Assembly (NCBI GenBank): GCA_003576535.1
Contig: QXCQ01000082.1
Location: forward strand, 588 to 62,573
Direction of reading: 5' to 3'
From: Nakamurella silvestris
Lineage (GTDB): Bacteria; Actinomycetota; Actinomycetes; Mycobacteriales; Nakamurellaceae
Length of the DNA stretch: 61,986 nucleotides
This document shows positions 7,368 through 15,953 of this stretch, in pieces (within the stretch, counting starts at the first letter, position 1; each line of letters opens with the position of its first letter). The notes under the pieces are model-generated. The model was not told where the DNA came from. It saw only the letters and a program-made list of their open reading frames with translations, and searched no databases. The position numbers and the translations under genes are program-made.

Positions 7368-8747
7368 GTGACGCACCCGAACCCACCGACACCGGCGGAA
7401 CATCCCACCCTGTACCGGGTGTGGCGGGAACTCGGCGAACCGCCGGCCTTGTTGTCAGGCCTGGTCGACGTCCCGCCGGCTCCCCTTCCTTCCCGGCTTC
7501 CGGTGGGTGAGCTTGCTTCGTCCGTGGTGGCCGCCGTGACGGTGGCGGCAGCCGAACTGCGCCGACTCCGGTCGGGTGGGGCCCTGGGTGCCGGGTTGGT
7601 CGTCGATCCGGTGCGGGTGGCCACCTCGTTCCGCAGTGAACGCCATTTCACGATCGACGGTGAGCCGCCCCGGGCCTTCGCCGAACTGTCCGGGTTCTGG
7701 CCGACGGCACAGGGGTGGATCCGCACGCATGCGAACTACCCGCATCACCGGGCGCGTCTGCTGCGGGCACTGGAGCTGCCGGACACCGCAGACGGGAACG
7801 CCGCTGCGGCAAGGATGCTCGAGATCCCGGCCTCGGCGATCGAGGAAGCGCTGGTGGCGGTGGGTGGTGTCGGTGCCGAGGTGCTTCCGGCCGCCGAATT
7901 CGCCCGCAGGCACCCGGTGGGCTCGGCCCTGCCGGTGGCCCGGGTGCGGAAGACGGGGGAGGCTCCGGCTCGCGCGGTCCCGGTGTCCGACCCGTTGCCG
8001 GCGACGGGCCTGCGGGTGCTGGACCTGACCAGGGTGATCGCCGGCCCGGTCTGCACCAGGACCTTGGCGCTCTTCGGCGCCCAGGTGCTGCGCATCGATC
8101 CACCTCGTATGCCCGAGATCGAGTGGCAGCACCTGGACACGGGGCAGGGGAAGCGCTCGGCACGGCTGGACCTGACCGATCCGGCGGGTGCTGCCCGACT
8201 TGCCGACCTGCTCGCCGCGGCGGATGTGCTGGTCACCGGCTATCGGCCGGGTGCGCTCGATCGCCTGGGGCTGGATCCGGCTCTCCTCGCCGAACGGTAC
8301 CCGGGGCTGGTGGTCGCCCGGCTCAGCGCCTGGGGGGACGAGGGGGACCTGCACGGCCGACGGGGGTTCGACAGCATCGTCCAGGCGGCGAGCGGGATCG
8401 CGGTGATCGAGTCCCCGGACGGCGACCGGCCGGGGGCGTTGCCTGCCCAGGCCCTGGACCATTCCGCCGGTTACCTGCTGGCGGCCGGGGTGCTGAACCT
8501 GGTCCGTCGTCAGCGTCAGGAGGGTGGAAGCTGGCTGGTCGAGACCTCCCTGCGTGCGATCGGGGACCACCTCATCGGGCAGGGCACCGGTTCGCGGATC
8601 GATGCCGACTACACCCCGACCACGGGGCGGCGCCGCAGTGATGTGGGCCTGTTGCACTACGCTCTGCCGGCCGTCACCTCCGCGGGGGTGCCTCCGGACT
8701 ATGCCGAGGTGGGGAGGCCGTGGGGCCGGGATCCGGCGAGCTGGTGA
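7368..8747 (+). CDS. CaiB/BaiF family (class III) CoA-transferase
   Basis: 459-residue family III CoA-transferase, moving CoA between organic acids. The canonical N-terminal fold starts at about residue 213 (GLRVLDLTRVIAGPVCTR) and the catalytic aspartate is D335 in RRGFDSIVQAASG. About 210 residues precede it, resembling a degenerate second half of the fold (QGWIRTHANYPHHRARLL), an arrangement I know from actinobacterial members. It ends earlier than the ~400-residue single-fold enzymes would after that motif, so the two parts probably make one interlocked unit. Start GTG 7368 is chosen because TACGAT lies 6 nt upstream (leaderless). Acid substrate unknown; the TetR gene downstream on the same strand may regulate it. 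Confidence 0.82.
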   Translation: MTHPNPPTPAEHPTLYRVWRELGEPPALLSGLVDVPPAPLPSRLPVGELASSVVAAVTVAAAELRRLRSGGALGAGLVVDPVRVATSFRSERHFTIDGEPPRAFAELSGFWPTAQGWIRTHANYPHHRARLLRALELPDTADGNAAAARMLEIPASAIEEALVAVGGVGAEVLPAAEFARRHPVGSALPVARVRKTGEAPARAVPVSDPLPATGLRVLDLTRVIAGPVCTRTLALFGAQVLRIDPPRMPEIEWQHLDTGQGKRSARLDLTDPAGAARLADLLAAADVLVTGYRPGALDRLGLDPALLAERYPGLVVARLSAWGDEGDLHGRRGFDSIVQAASGIAVIESPDGDRPGALPAQALDHSAGYLLAAGVLNLVRRQRQEGGSWLVETSLRAIGDHLIGQGTGSRIDADYTPTTGRRRSDVGLLHYALPAVTSAGVPPDYAEVGRPWGRDPASW

Positions 8748-8836
8748 CCCCCGCCGCGCGCCGTCGCAGGTGTGGCCCAGGGGCGGGGTGGGTAGGGAAC
8801 GGGTGTTGTGTTCGAGGTGGAGAGAGGTGAGGTCGG

Positions 8837-9658
8837 GTGCCGCGTCGCACCGGTGAGGAAACCCGGTCCCTGCTGATCTCCACCGGGATGGAGATGCTCC
8901 TGGACCGGGGCATTTCGGCGGGGGTGGCCCACATCCGACTTCAGGAGGTTGTTCGCCGGGCGGGGCTGACCACCGGAGCCGCCTATCGCCTGTGGGCCGA
9001 CCAGGATGATTTCCACCGCGATCTCGCGGTGGCGATGGCTCGTTGGCGGCATGACCGGCCTGCGGAGAGCTCGGTACTCGCGGTCGAGGAGCTCCTGAGA
9101 TCCGGCAAGCCTCTGGACGAGGTGATCCGGTTGGCCGCCGTCCGTCATGTGCAGAGTTTCGACGGTGACGAGGGGGCAGGCGGATCGCGTACCTCCCGCT
9201 TGTTCCTCATCGCGCTGGCCCTGCGGGCGACCGCGCAGACCTGGGACGATCTGAAGGTCGCGAGCAACGAGCGGCACGAGGAATCGGTGGAGGAATTCGT
9301 CACCTTCTACCGGATGCTGATGTCCGCATACGGCTTCCGGATGCGAACCCCCTACACGATCAGGGATTTCGCGGTGGCGATGGCGGCCTTGGGTGAGGGT
9401 TTCGCCCTGCACGCCATCGAGGGCCTGGAACATCCGATGCTGACCATCGACGCCGATGACGAGGGGCCGCCGGGGGAATGGACCCTCTTCGGCATCTGCG
9501 TCCGTGGACTGGTGCACCAGTTCATGGTCGCCGATGGCTCGGCAACTGAGGAAGGGCCCAGGGAGCAGCCCGGAGAAACACCACCGGCGCTGCCTTCCGA
9601 CGGATCGTCAGGGGCAGCGCCGGTGGGGAGGACGGTCGTCAGGAGAAGACGGTCTTGA
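8837..9658 (+). CDS. TetR-family transcriptional regulator
   Basis: 273-residue TetR-like regulator. The N-terminal HTH is recognisable (LLISTGMEMLLDRGISAGVA ... RLQEVVRRAGLTTGAAYRLW), followed by a helical ligand-binding domain. The last ~35 residues are Pro/Gly/Ser-rich and end VVRRRRS; this tail contains a perfect 14 bp inverted repeat at the DNA level (9581-9626), so the functional protein probably ends earlier in evolutionary terms. GTG 8837 is preceded by a GA-rich GAGAGGTGAGG stretch. It lies 89 bp after the CoA-transferase and may control it. Tail-to-tail overlap of 20 bp with the phospholipase gene. Confidence 0.82.
   Translation: MPRRTGEETRSLLISTGMEMLLDRGISAGVAHIRLQEVVRRAGLTTGAAYRLWADQDDFHRDLAVAMARWRHDRPAESSVLAVEELLRSGKPLDEVIRLAAVRHVQSFDGDEGAGGSRTSRLFLIALALRATAQTWDDLKVASNERHEESVEEFVTFYRMLMSAYGFRMRTPYTIRDFAVAMAALGEGFALHAIEGLEHPMLTIDADDEGPPGEWTLFGICVRGLVHQFMVADGSATEEGPREQPGETPPALPSDGSSGAAPVGRTVVRRRRS
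9581..9626. terminator. Perfect inverted repeat, likely bidirectional terminator
   Basis: CCACCGGCGCTGCC (9581-9594) pairs exactly with GGCAGCGCCGGTGG (9613-9626) around an 18 nt loop. It lies inside the last codons of the TetR gene and just past the phospholipase stop (9639) on the other strand. No T-run follows, which is common for terminators in this kind of genome. Confidence 0.5.
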
Positions 9659-10106
9659 CCCGTACCACGGCCCAGTAGGTGGCCGCGGTGCTCAGGCACG
9701 GGTAACGGCGGGCGTCGAAGGTGCCGTAGGTGTACTTGCACTCGCTCTTCATGTTGCTCAGAAGGTCGGCGTCACAGGAACTCCGCTTCTTCGTCTTGTG
9801 CTGGATGCACAGGTCGTGACGTGCGCACGGACCACGGAAGTCGGCGTTCTTCCCGGGTGCGGAGAACGAATCGGGGGACTTGGTGCAGTAGTCGTGGAGG
9901 GTCTTCTGCTTCTTGGCCTTGGGGTTGTAGACGTAGTTCTTGGGGATCGAGACGTGCCCGGAGGCCTTGGCCGCGGCCAGCACCGGGGCGGGCGCGGCGG
10001 CAACGGCACCCGAGGTGGTGGATGCGCCGGCCTGGGTGGCGGCGAACATCGGCACCACGAGTACTGCCAGAAGTGAACTGATCAACAGCTTGATGGACGT
10101 TTTCAC
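9639..10106 (-). CDS. Secreted prokaryotic phospholipase A2
   Basis: 155-residue exported phospholipase A2 of the Streptomyces violaceoruber type, hydrolysing the sn-2 ester of phospholipids. A signal peptide spans residues 1 to ~28 (KTSIKLLISSLLAVLV ... AGA). The mature part carries the calcium/catalytic motif FRGPCARHDLC with the H97-D98 dyad and further Asp/Cys in SSCDADLL (110-116); paired cysteines suggest two disulfides, as in the family. Start GTG 10106 is chosen over an upstream ATG because GGAAGGAA lies 8-9 nt ahead. An AT-rich stretch around 10185-10205 probably holds its promoter. It stands alone and faces away from mgtA. Confidence 0.88.
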   Translation of the reverse strand: MKTSIKLLISSLLAVLVVPMFAATQAGASTTSGAVAAAPAPVLAAAKASGHVSIPKNYVYNPKAKKQKTLHDYCTKSPDSFSAPGKNADFRGPCARHDLCIQHKTKKRSSCDADLLSNMKSECKYTYGTFDARRYPCLSTAATYWAVVRVKTVFS

Positions 10107-10217
10107 CGGTGATTCCTTCCATCGTGTGGCCACCTGATGTGGCCTCCTGTGAAAGACACTGCAGCACAGGCCAAGTCCTGTACAGAAAGATCAATTATTT
10201 ATCTTGGGAGGGGGATG

Positions 10218-10277
10218 CCCTGCGGTGGGACATGCGCAGCTGTGAACCTTCACATGTGCGCATGTCCCACCGCAGGG
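10218..10277. repeat. Family D palindrome (60 bp)
   Basis: Perfect 21 bp inverted repeat: CCCTGCGGTGGGACATGCGC-A at 10218-10238 and its complement at 10257-10277, 18 nt loop. It lies between the 3' end of mgtA (minus strand, 10294) and the promoter region of the phospholipase. The second copy is at 47176-47235. It may terminate mgtA. Confidence 0.8.
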
Positions 10278-10293
10278 TGGTGCGGCTCGCCGG

Positions 10294-13020
10294 TCAGAGC
10301 CAGCTGCCGAACCGGCGGATGTACCGGACCTTGACGTACTGGATCAGCACGCAGTACGCCGCCAACGTCCCGATCAGGAACGGGAAGTACGTCCAGGGCA
10401 GCGGCACCAGGCCGAGGGACTGCCCGACCCCGCTGAACGGCAGGACCAGCCCGAACAGGCAGACCGCGCCGGTCGCCAGGAGTACCGGAAGGCTTGCGCG
10501 GGACTGCACGAACGGGATCCGCTCGGTCCGCAGCATGTGCACGATCAGGGTCTGCGAGATGATCGACTCGACGAACCAGCCGGATTGGAAGAGTGCGGCG
10601 TGCTCGGGGGAGTTGGCCCCGAAGGCGAACCACATCAACGCATAGGTGCTGATGTCGAAGATCGAGCTGATCGGTCCGACGACCACCATGAAGCGGGCGA
10701 GGGACCTCGCCTCCCACTTGCGCGGCTTGCGCAGGTAGTCCTTGTCGACCCGGTCCCAAGGCAGGGCCAGCATCGACAGGTCGTAGGTCAGGTTCTGTAC
10801 CAGCAGGACGATCGGGATCATCGGCAGGAACGGCAACATCGCGCTGGCGACGAGGACCGAGAACATGTTGCCGAAATTCGACGAGGCCGTCATCTTGATG
10901 TACTTCATCGTGTTGGCGAAGGTGCGCCGCCCCTCGGTGACCCCACCTTCCAGGACCGTCAGATCCTTTTCGAGCAAGATGATGTCGGCCGATTCCTTGG
11001 CGATGTCCACGGCGGTGTCCACCGAGATCCCGACATCGGCGGCGCGCAGGGCCGCCGCGTCGTTGATCCCGTCGCCGAGGAACCCGACCGTCTCGCCGCC
11101 GGCCCGCATCGCTTCGACGATCCGGGCCTTCTGCAGTGGGTCCACCTTGGCGAACACCGTGCTGCGCCGGGCGAGTGCGATGAGTTCGGCCTGGTCCAGT
11201 CCGTCGATCCTCGATCCGAGGACGACCTCTCCGACCTCGATACCGACCCGGGCGCAGACGGTCGCGGCCACCAGCTCGTTGTCCCCGGTGACCACCTTCA
11301 CCCGGGTCCCGTGCCGTTCCAGCGAGGCGATGGCCGCGGCCGCCGAGGCCTTCGGCGGGTCGAGGAAGGCGAGGAAGCCCACCAGGGTCATCTCGGTCTC
11401 GTCCGCCGCGCCGTACTCGCCCGAAGGTCCTGGCGGATCTGCGAGTCGACGGACTGCCACGGCCAGAACCCGGAGACCGGAGCGGTTCTCGCCATGGACC
11501 AGTCCCTCGAGCTCGCGTCGGCGACGGTCGGTGAGCGGCGTGACGGCACCGTCGAGCTGCTCGGTGGTGCACTGGGTGAGGACCTCCTCCGCTGCCCCTT
11601 TGGTGATGATCAGCGGGACACCACTGTCCTGCACCACCACCGACATACGCCGGCGCCGGAAGTCGAACGGCATCTCGTCGATCATCCGGTACCGCTCACC
11701 GATCGCGGTGATCCGGGCAGATCCGGCGGCCTCCAGCACCGCTCGGTCCAGCAGGTTCCGCAGACCCGTCTGGAAGTGCGCGTTCGCCGCGGCGAGGTCC
11801 AGGGTGTCCGCGCAGGTGCGGCCGAGGACGTCCAGATGCCGCTCCAGCACGATGCGGTCCTCGGTCAGGGTTCCGGTCTTGTCGGTGCACAGCACATCCA
11901 TCGCACCGAAGTTCTGGATCGAGTTCAGGCGTTTGACCACGACCTTCCGACGTGCCATGAACCGTGCGCCCTTCGCCAGGTTGGCCGTGACGATCAACGG
12001 CAGCATCTCCGGGGTCAGACCGACGGCCACGGAGACCGCGAACAGGAACGCCGAACCCCAGTCCTTGGTGAGCCCGTTGGTGATGAAGACGATCGCCACC
12101 ATCACCACCATGAACTGGATGAGGACGACACTCACCTTGCGGATGCCGATGTCGAAACCGGTCTCCGCCCGCTTGCCGGTGATCCGGGTCGACATCGAGC
12201 CGAAGTAGGTGTTCGAACCGGTCGACAGCACGATCGCGGTCCCGGATCCGCTGATCACCGAGGTGCCCATGTACCCCAGATTCGCAACGGACAGCAGATC
12301 ACCGTCCTGTGGATGTTCGGCGGTGTGGTGGGACTTCTCCGTCGGCTGCGACTCTCCCGTGAGCATCGCCTGGTTGACCTGCAGGTCCTTGGCCCGGACG
12401 ATGAGCACATCGGCCGGGAGCATGTCCCCGGCCGCCAGCTGGACGACATCCCCGGGAACGACCTGCTCGATCGGGATCTCGGCGGTGACGGCGAGGCCGT
12501 CCCGGTAGCGGGTGACGGCGGTGGTGGTCCGAACCATCGCCAGCAGGGCTTCGGCGGAGCGACCCGTGCTGTACTCCTGCCAGAACCGCAGCAGGGCGCT
12601 GATCAGCACCATGGTGGCAATGGTGATGACACCCTTGTAGGACGCCCCGTCGGCGGGGTCGGCGAAGGTGACATCGGTGAGATACACCACGACCGCGAGG
12701 AACAACAGCACCAGGATGAACGGATTGCCGAAGGTGGCGAGCAGTTGCACGACCGCCGGTGTCGGCCGGCTGTGCCCGACGACATTGGGTCCGTACCGTT
12801 GTTGACGCTCCGACACGACCGCCGGGGTGAGACCGGTCAGATCACCGTGACTTCCGGTGATGTCGAACCTGTCCATCGTGCCCGACACCGGGGAGGTGGC
12901 CGCCTCCCACAGTGCTGCGCGTTGATCGACGTCGAGCAGGCCGATCGCAGGGTTCTTCTCGACCGTAGGTGGTGGGGTCGTCGGATTGATGACAGGAGTG
13001 GGCTGACGAATGGTGTTCAT
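10294..13020 (-). CDS. mgtA: Magnesium-importing P-type ATPase (MgtA/MgtB type)
   Basis: 908-residue P3B-type ATPase importing Mg2+ across the membrane. Landmarks: N-terminal cytoplasmic stretch to ~90; first helices FGNPFILVLLFLAVVVYL (~98-115); actuator motif TGES at 221-224; the membrane motif LTPEMLPLIV near 335-344; phosphorylation site DKTGTLT with D380; nucleotide/hinge part with GDGIND; a final membrane bundle ending VKVRYIRRFGSWL, the conserved MgtA C-terminus. ATG 13020 is chosen over an upstream ATG because GGAG lies 11 nt ahead and the longer form reads through the leader. A long 5' leader (13021-13483) with two small ORFs suggests control after transcription initiation, as in enterobacterial mgtA; the mechanism is inference. 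Confidence 0.93.
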   Translation of the reverse strand: MNTIRQPTPVINPTTPPPTVEKNPAIGLLDVDQRAALWEAATSPVSGTMDRFDITGSHGDLTGLTPAVVSERQQRYGPNVVGHSRPTPAVVQLLATFGNPFILVLLFLAVVVYLTDVTFADPADGASYKGVITIATMVLISALLRFWQEYSTGRSAEALLAMVRTTTAVTRYRDGLAVTAEIPIEQVVPGDVVQLAAGDMLPADVLIVRAKDLQVNQAMLTGESQPTEKSHHTAEHPQDGDLLSVANLGYMGTSVISGSGTAIVLSTGSNTYFGSMSTRITGKRAETGFDIGIRKVSVVLIQFMVVMVAIVFITNGLTKDWGSAFLFAVSVAVGLTPEMLPLIVTANLAKGARFMARRKVVVKRLNSIQNFGAMDVLCTDKTGTLTEDRIVLERHLDVLGRTCADTLDLAAANAHFQTGLRNLLDRAVLEAAGSARITAIGERYRMIDEMPFDFRRRRMSVVVQDSGVPLIITKGAAEEVLTQCTTEQLDGAVTPLTDRRRRELEGLVHGENRSGLRVLAVAVRRLADPPGPSGEYGAADETEMTLVGFLAFLDPPKASAAAAIASLERHGTRVKVVTGDNELVAATVCARVGIEVGEVVLGSRIDGLDQAELIALARRSTVFAKVDPLQKARIVEAMRAGGETVGFLGDGINDAAALRAADVGISVDTAVDIAKESADIILLEKDLTVLEGGVTEGRRTFANTMKYIKMTASSNFGNMFSVLVASAMLPFLPMIPIVLLVQNLTYDLSMLALPWDRVDKDYLRKPRKWEARSLARFMVVVGPISSIFDISTYALMWFAFGANSPEHAALFQSGWFVESIISQTLIVHMLRTERIPFVQSRASLPVLLATGAVCLFGLVLPFSGVGQSLGLVPLPWTYFPFLIGTLAAYCVLIQYVKVRYIRRFGSWL

Positions 13021-13258
13021 GGTGGAACTCCGTAGGAGGTACTGGCCGTGCCAGGGCATGCTCCGATTACCGGCCGCCTGCTGGAGGTGGCCGGGTGACG
13101 GGTGGCCCGACACTCGCCGGGAGGCACCGGACCGGTGAAAGGTTCGGCAGGATGGGAGCTGTCGGTCGCTCGAGCCGTCCAGGGGGCGGCGTCGCGCGGT
13201 GGCCCCGCGCCATCAGTGGGAGACCGTGGACCGGCGTCCAGACGCCGATCTGGTGGGA

Positions 13259-13333
13259 TCAGATCAGCGGACGCCCGAGGACGGACGGTCCCGTGTGTCG
13301 GCAACGGGGCAATCGAGAATGTCCGTCTTCCAC
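13259..13333 (-). CDS. Candidate leader peptide (24 aa) in the mgtA leader
   Basis: GTG at 13333 follows GAGGAGG with a 7 nt spacer. The peptide starts MEDGHSRLPRC and ends 5 nt past the stop of the 67-residue ORF, overlapping it in another frame. Size and acidic start recall regulatory leader peptides, but there is no direct evidence of translation. Confidence 0.3.
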   Translation of the reverse strand: MEDGHSRLPRCRHTGPSVLGRPLI

Positions 13334-13467
13334 GGGTCCACCTCCTCGCGATCGTGTGCGTGATGCACGCTTGGAACAGCGAGCGGCACAGGTCCTCCGG
13401 ACGCGCGGAAGCGCACCCGACCAGGAGGGTTGTACCGCACCTTCACGTAAGAGCTTCGGCACTGCAC
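13264..13467 (-). CDS. Candidate small ORF (67 aa) in the mgtA leader
   Basis: GTG at 13467 is preceded by GGGGAGG with an 8 nt spacer, among the best ribosome binding sites in the window. The product begins MQCRSSYVKVRYNPPGRVR; its SYVKVRY resembles the conserved C-terminal VKVRY of MgtA, possibly by chance. It contains an N-PP-G motif and an acidic/proline run REEVDPW. No homologue is known to me. It could be a leader peptide for mgtA or spurious. Confidence 0.35.
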   Translation of the reverse strand: MQCRSSYVKVRYNPPGRVRFRASGGPVPLAVPSVHHAHDREEVDPWKTDILDCPVADTRDRPSSGVR

Positions 13468-13734
13468 GACGTGATCCTCCCCAGGGAGGAAGCCACTTCG
13501 GGTGACCCCTTAAGCCGGGGAAACCTGTCCTAACCTTGGGCGTCTCTCGACGTCGTCAGATCAGTGGCCTGTGTTCGTGCAGACGCCTCGCCTAACAAGG
13601 TGCTGCGAGAGCGACGGTACACCACGGACATCGGTTTCGCCGCACGTGGATGTGGCCGAAACCGACGCGATCGTCGCCGGCTCGAGGAGGACCCGCCGAT
13701 GCAGGAAAAGCTACTGGGGAGTAACTTAGGGGGC

Positions 13735-15681
13735 ATGACGGAGAACCGGACCACCCCAGACGCCCAGCTCCCTGATGCCCGCTCGATCCACCGCCTGCTC
13801 GGCGGCCGGTGGGCAGATCTGCGTGAGGAATTCACCGAGCAGGTCCGTCGCCTGGACTTCCCGGCGACCGAGGACCTGTCCACCGCTCAACAACGGGCCG
13901 TCACCCTGGGCCTGCTCGAGCAGGTCGCCGCCACCGGTGCACCGCGTGTCGGTTTCGACCCTGCCTACGGCGGCGGCGGTGACCACGGTGCTTCGGTGGC
14001 CATCATGGAAGTCCTTGCACAGGCGGATCTCTCGCTGATGGTGAAGTCCGGTGTGCAGTGGGGGCTCTTCGGCGGGGCGATCGCCGCACTGGGGACAGAC
14101 CGCCATCTGGGTCGGTATCTCGATCCGATGATGAAAGCTGAACTCCTCGGCTGTTTCGCCATGACGGAGACCGGCCACGGCTCCGACGTCCAGCGGATCC
14201 GCACCACTGCGACCTTCGATCCGGCGACCGACGAACTCGTGGTGCACAGCCCGGATCCGTCGGCCCGCAAGGACTACATCGGCAACGCGGCCGAGCACGG
14301 TCGGATGGCAGTCGTGTTCGCCCAGCTCGTCGTGGATGGCCGATCCCATGGTCCCCATGCCGTGCTGGTGCCCATCAGGGACGAGAACGGCGAGGCCGCA
14401 GCAGGTGTCACGATCTCCGACTGTGGCCGCAAGGCCGGACTGAACGGTGTGGACAACGGTCGGCTGATGTTCGACCAGGTGCGGGTGCCGCGGGTGGCCC
14501 TGTTGAACCGCTACGGGGACATCGACCAGAGCGGTGCCTACAGCAGCCCCATCGCCAGCAGCAGCAGGAGGTTCTTCACGATGCTGGGAACCCTGGTCAA
14601 GGGCCGGGTCTCGGTGGCCGGATGTGCGGCCGCAGCAACGCGGAAAGCGTTGACGATCGCGGTCCGCTACGGCGACACCCGCCGCCAGTTCGCCTCGGCC
14701 GGCACGGCAGAGGAGTCGTTGCTGCTCGACTACCCGGCCTACCAACGCACCCTCCTGCCTGCCCTCGCCCGGAGCTACGCCCTGCATTTCGCCCAGGAAC
14801 AGCTCCTGGTGGACATGGACCGCATCCTGCACGCCGGTGACATCGGGGAGGCGGTGGACGAGGTGGCCCAGCGGGAGCTGGAAACCCGCGCCGCCGGGTT
14901 GAAGGCCGTCGGGACCTGGCATGCCAGCGCCACGGTCGCTGCCTGCCGTGAGGCCTGCGGCGGTGCGGGATATCTTGCGGCTAACCAGATCTCGCAACTC
15001 AAGAGTGATCTCGACGTGTTCACCACCTTCGAGGGGGCCAACACGGTCCTGTTGCAGCAGGCGGGCAAGGGGCTGCTGACCCATTACCGCCAGCAGATCG
15101 GCGACCTGGACCCGATCGGCATGGTGTCCGCCGTGGCCGAGCAGATCCTGTCCCAGGTGTGGGAGCGGACGGCGGGCGTGCTGATCCAGCGCACCCGTAC
15201 CTTGGGCAACCGCGAATCGGAGCTGGCCGCAACCCGGGACCATCGCTGGCAGGTAGCCCTTTTCGCCGACCGCGCGGACCGGTTGCTGCACACCCTGGCC
15301 GCCCGGATCCAGGCGGCGTCCAAGGAAGGTGTGTCGCCGGGCGAGATCGCCGACCGCACCCAGAACCACCTGCTCCGTGCTGCCCGTGCACATGTGGAGC
15401 GGGTGGTCCTCGAGACCTTCGTCGCGACCATCAACGGTGTCACCGATCCGGCGGTCAAGAGTCTGCTCGTGCAGGTCTGCGACCTGCACGCATTGTCGGA
15501 GATCGAACGGGATGCGAGCTGGTTCCTGGAGAACGGGCGGATGTCCGGCGCGCAGAGCAAGGCCGTGCGGGACAGTGTCGACCAGTTGTGCGCCGAGCTG
15601 CGGCCGCATGCCGGCCTCCTGGTGGACGCCTTCGGTATTCCCCAGGAATGGATCACGGCACCGATCGTCGCCGTCGGCTGA
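13735..15681 (+). CDS. Acyl-CoA dehydrogenase / acyl-CoA oxidase family protein
   Basis: 648-residue flavoprotein (from ATG 13735) of the acyl-CoA dehydrogenase/oxidase superfamily, oxidising acyl-CoA to trans-2-enoyl-CoA in beta-oxidation. The flavin-binding middle domain shows CFAMTETGHGSDVQ; the helical C-terminal domain shows EACGGAGYLAANQISQLKSD and DVFTTFEGANTVLLQQ, the acyl-CoA oxidase signature. The ~220-residue C-terminal extension is as in peroxisomal-type oxidases, so oxygen rather than ETF could be the acceptor. Two starts compete: ATG 13735 with TAACTT 7 nt upstream (leaderless), and ATG 13699 with GAGGAGG 8 nt upstream. Stands alone, next to a desaturase and not far from a fatty acyl-CoA ligase at 23.6 kb. 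Confidence 0.87.
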   Translation: MTENRTTPDAQLPDARSIHRLLGGRWADLREEFTEQVRRLDFPATEDLSTAQQRAVTLGLLEQVAATGAPRVGFDPAYGGGGDHGASVAIMEVLAQADLSLMVKSGVQWGLFGGAIAALGTDRHLGRYLDPMMKAELLGCFAMTETGHGSDVQRIRTTATFDPATDELVVHSPDPSARKDYIGNAAEHGRMAVVFAQLVVDGRSHGPHAVLVPIRDENGEAAAGVTISDCGRKAGLNGVDNGRLMFDQVRVPRVALLNRYGDIDQSGAYSSPIASSSRRFFTMLGTLVKGRVSVAGCAAAATRKALTIAVRYGDTRRQFASAGTAEESLLLDYPAYQRTLLPALARSYALHFAQEQLLVDMDRILHAGDIGEAVDEVAQRELETRAAGLKAVGTWHASATVAACREACGGAGYLAANQISQLKSDLDVFTTFEGANTVLLQQAGKGLLTHYRQQIGDLDPIGMVSAVAEQILSQVWERTAGVLIQRTRTLGNRESELAATRDHRWQVALFADRADRLLHTLAARIQAASKEGVSPGEIADRTQNHLLRAARAHVERVVLETFVATINGVTDPAVKSLLVQVCDLHALSEIERDASWFLENGRMSGAQSKAVRDSVDQLCAELRPHAGLLVDAFGIPQEWITAPIVAVG

Positions 15682-15928
15682 GGCCCCGGCACCGGGCACC
15701 CGGTGCGAAGCTCACAGGTAACTCCCACCGCCTGGTTCGACGGTGCTGCTCGAATGCCCTGTAGCGTGGGCTTTACCTCCGACCGGTGAGTGTAATCATG
15801 CACCGGCTAGATATGCCTGCCAACTCGTTTCACGGCACCAGCTGACTCGGAAATGTTCTGAATCAACTCTGACGGGATGGGTGCTATGCGCAGGCTGTGC
15901 TGTGAACGACGACGTGGAAATCCGATCC

Positions 15929-15947
15929 GACCGACCGATGGTCGGTC
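15929..15947. promoter_or_regulatory. Candidate operator before the desaturase
   Basis: GACCGACC-GAT-GGTCGGTC, a perfect 8+8 bp inverted repeat ending 6 nt before the desaturase ATG. The position would allow a TetR-type repressor to block transcription or early elongation. No regulator gene lies beside it. Confidence 0.45.
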
Positions 15948-15953
15948 CGGTCG

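Larger units (their letters stand above)
13021..13500 (-). promoter_or_regulatory. Long 5' leader of mgtA
   Basis: About 480 bp upstream of mgtA with no full-size gene. On the minus strand it holds two small ORFs with strong Shine-Dalgarno sequences (13264-13467 and 13259-13333), a short hairpin GGCGTC-CA-GACGCC (13233-13246), and a further ~240 nt before the mgtA start. Enterobacterial mgtA leaders sense Mg2+ through a leader peptide and alternative RNA folds; whether this one does is untested. I could not recognise a known riboswitch consensus such as the M-box. Confidence 0.4.

Noticed and set aside
10537-13035. Long open frame (>800 codons) on the plus strand opposite mgtA
   Set aside because: Antisense shadow of the GC-rich mgtA gene; composition dominated by Arg/Gly/Asp/His, no motifs.
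13021-13500. M-box (ykoK) magnesium riboswitch before mgtA
   Set aside because: No convincing match to its conserved core by eye; an Infernal search with RF00380 would decide.
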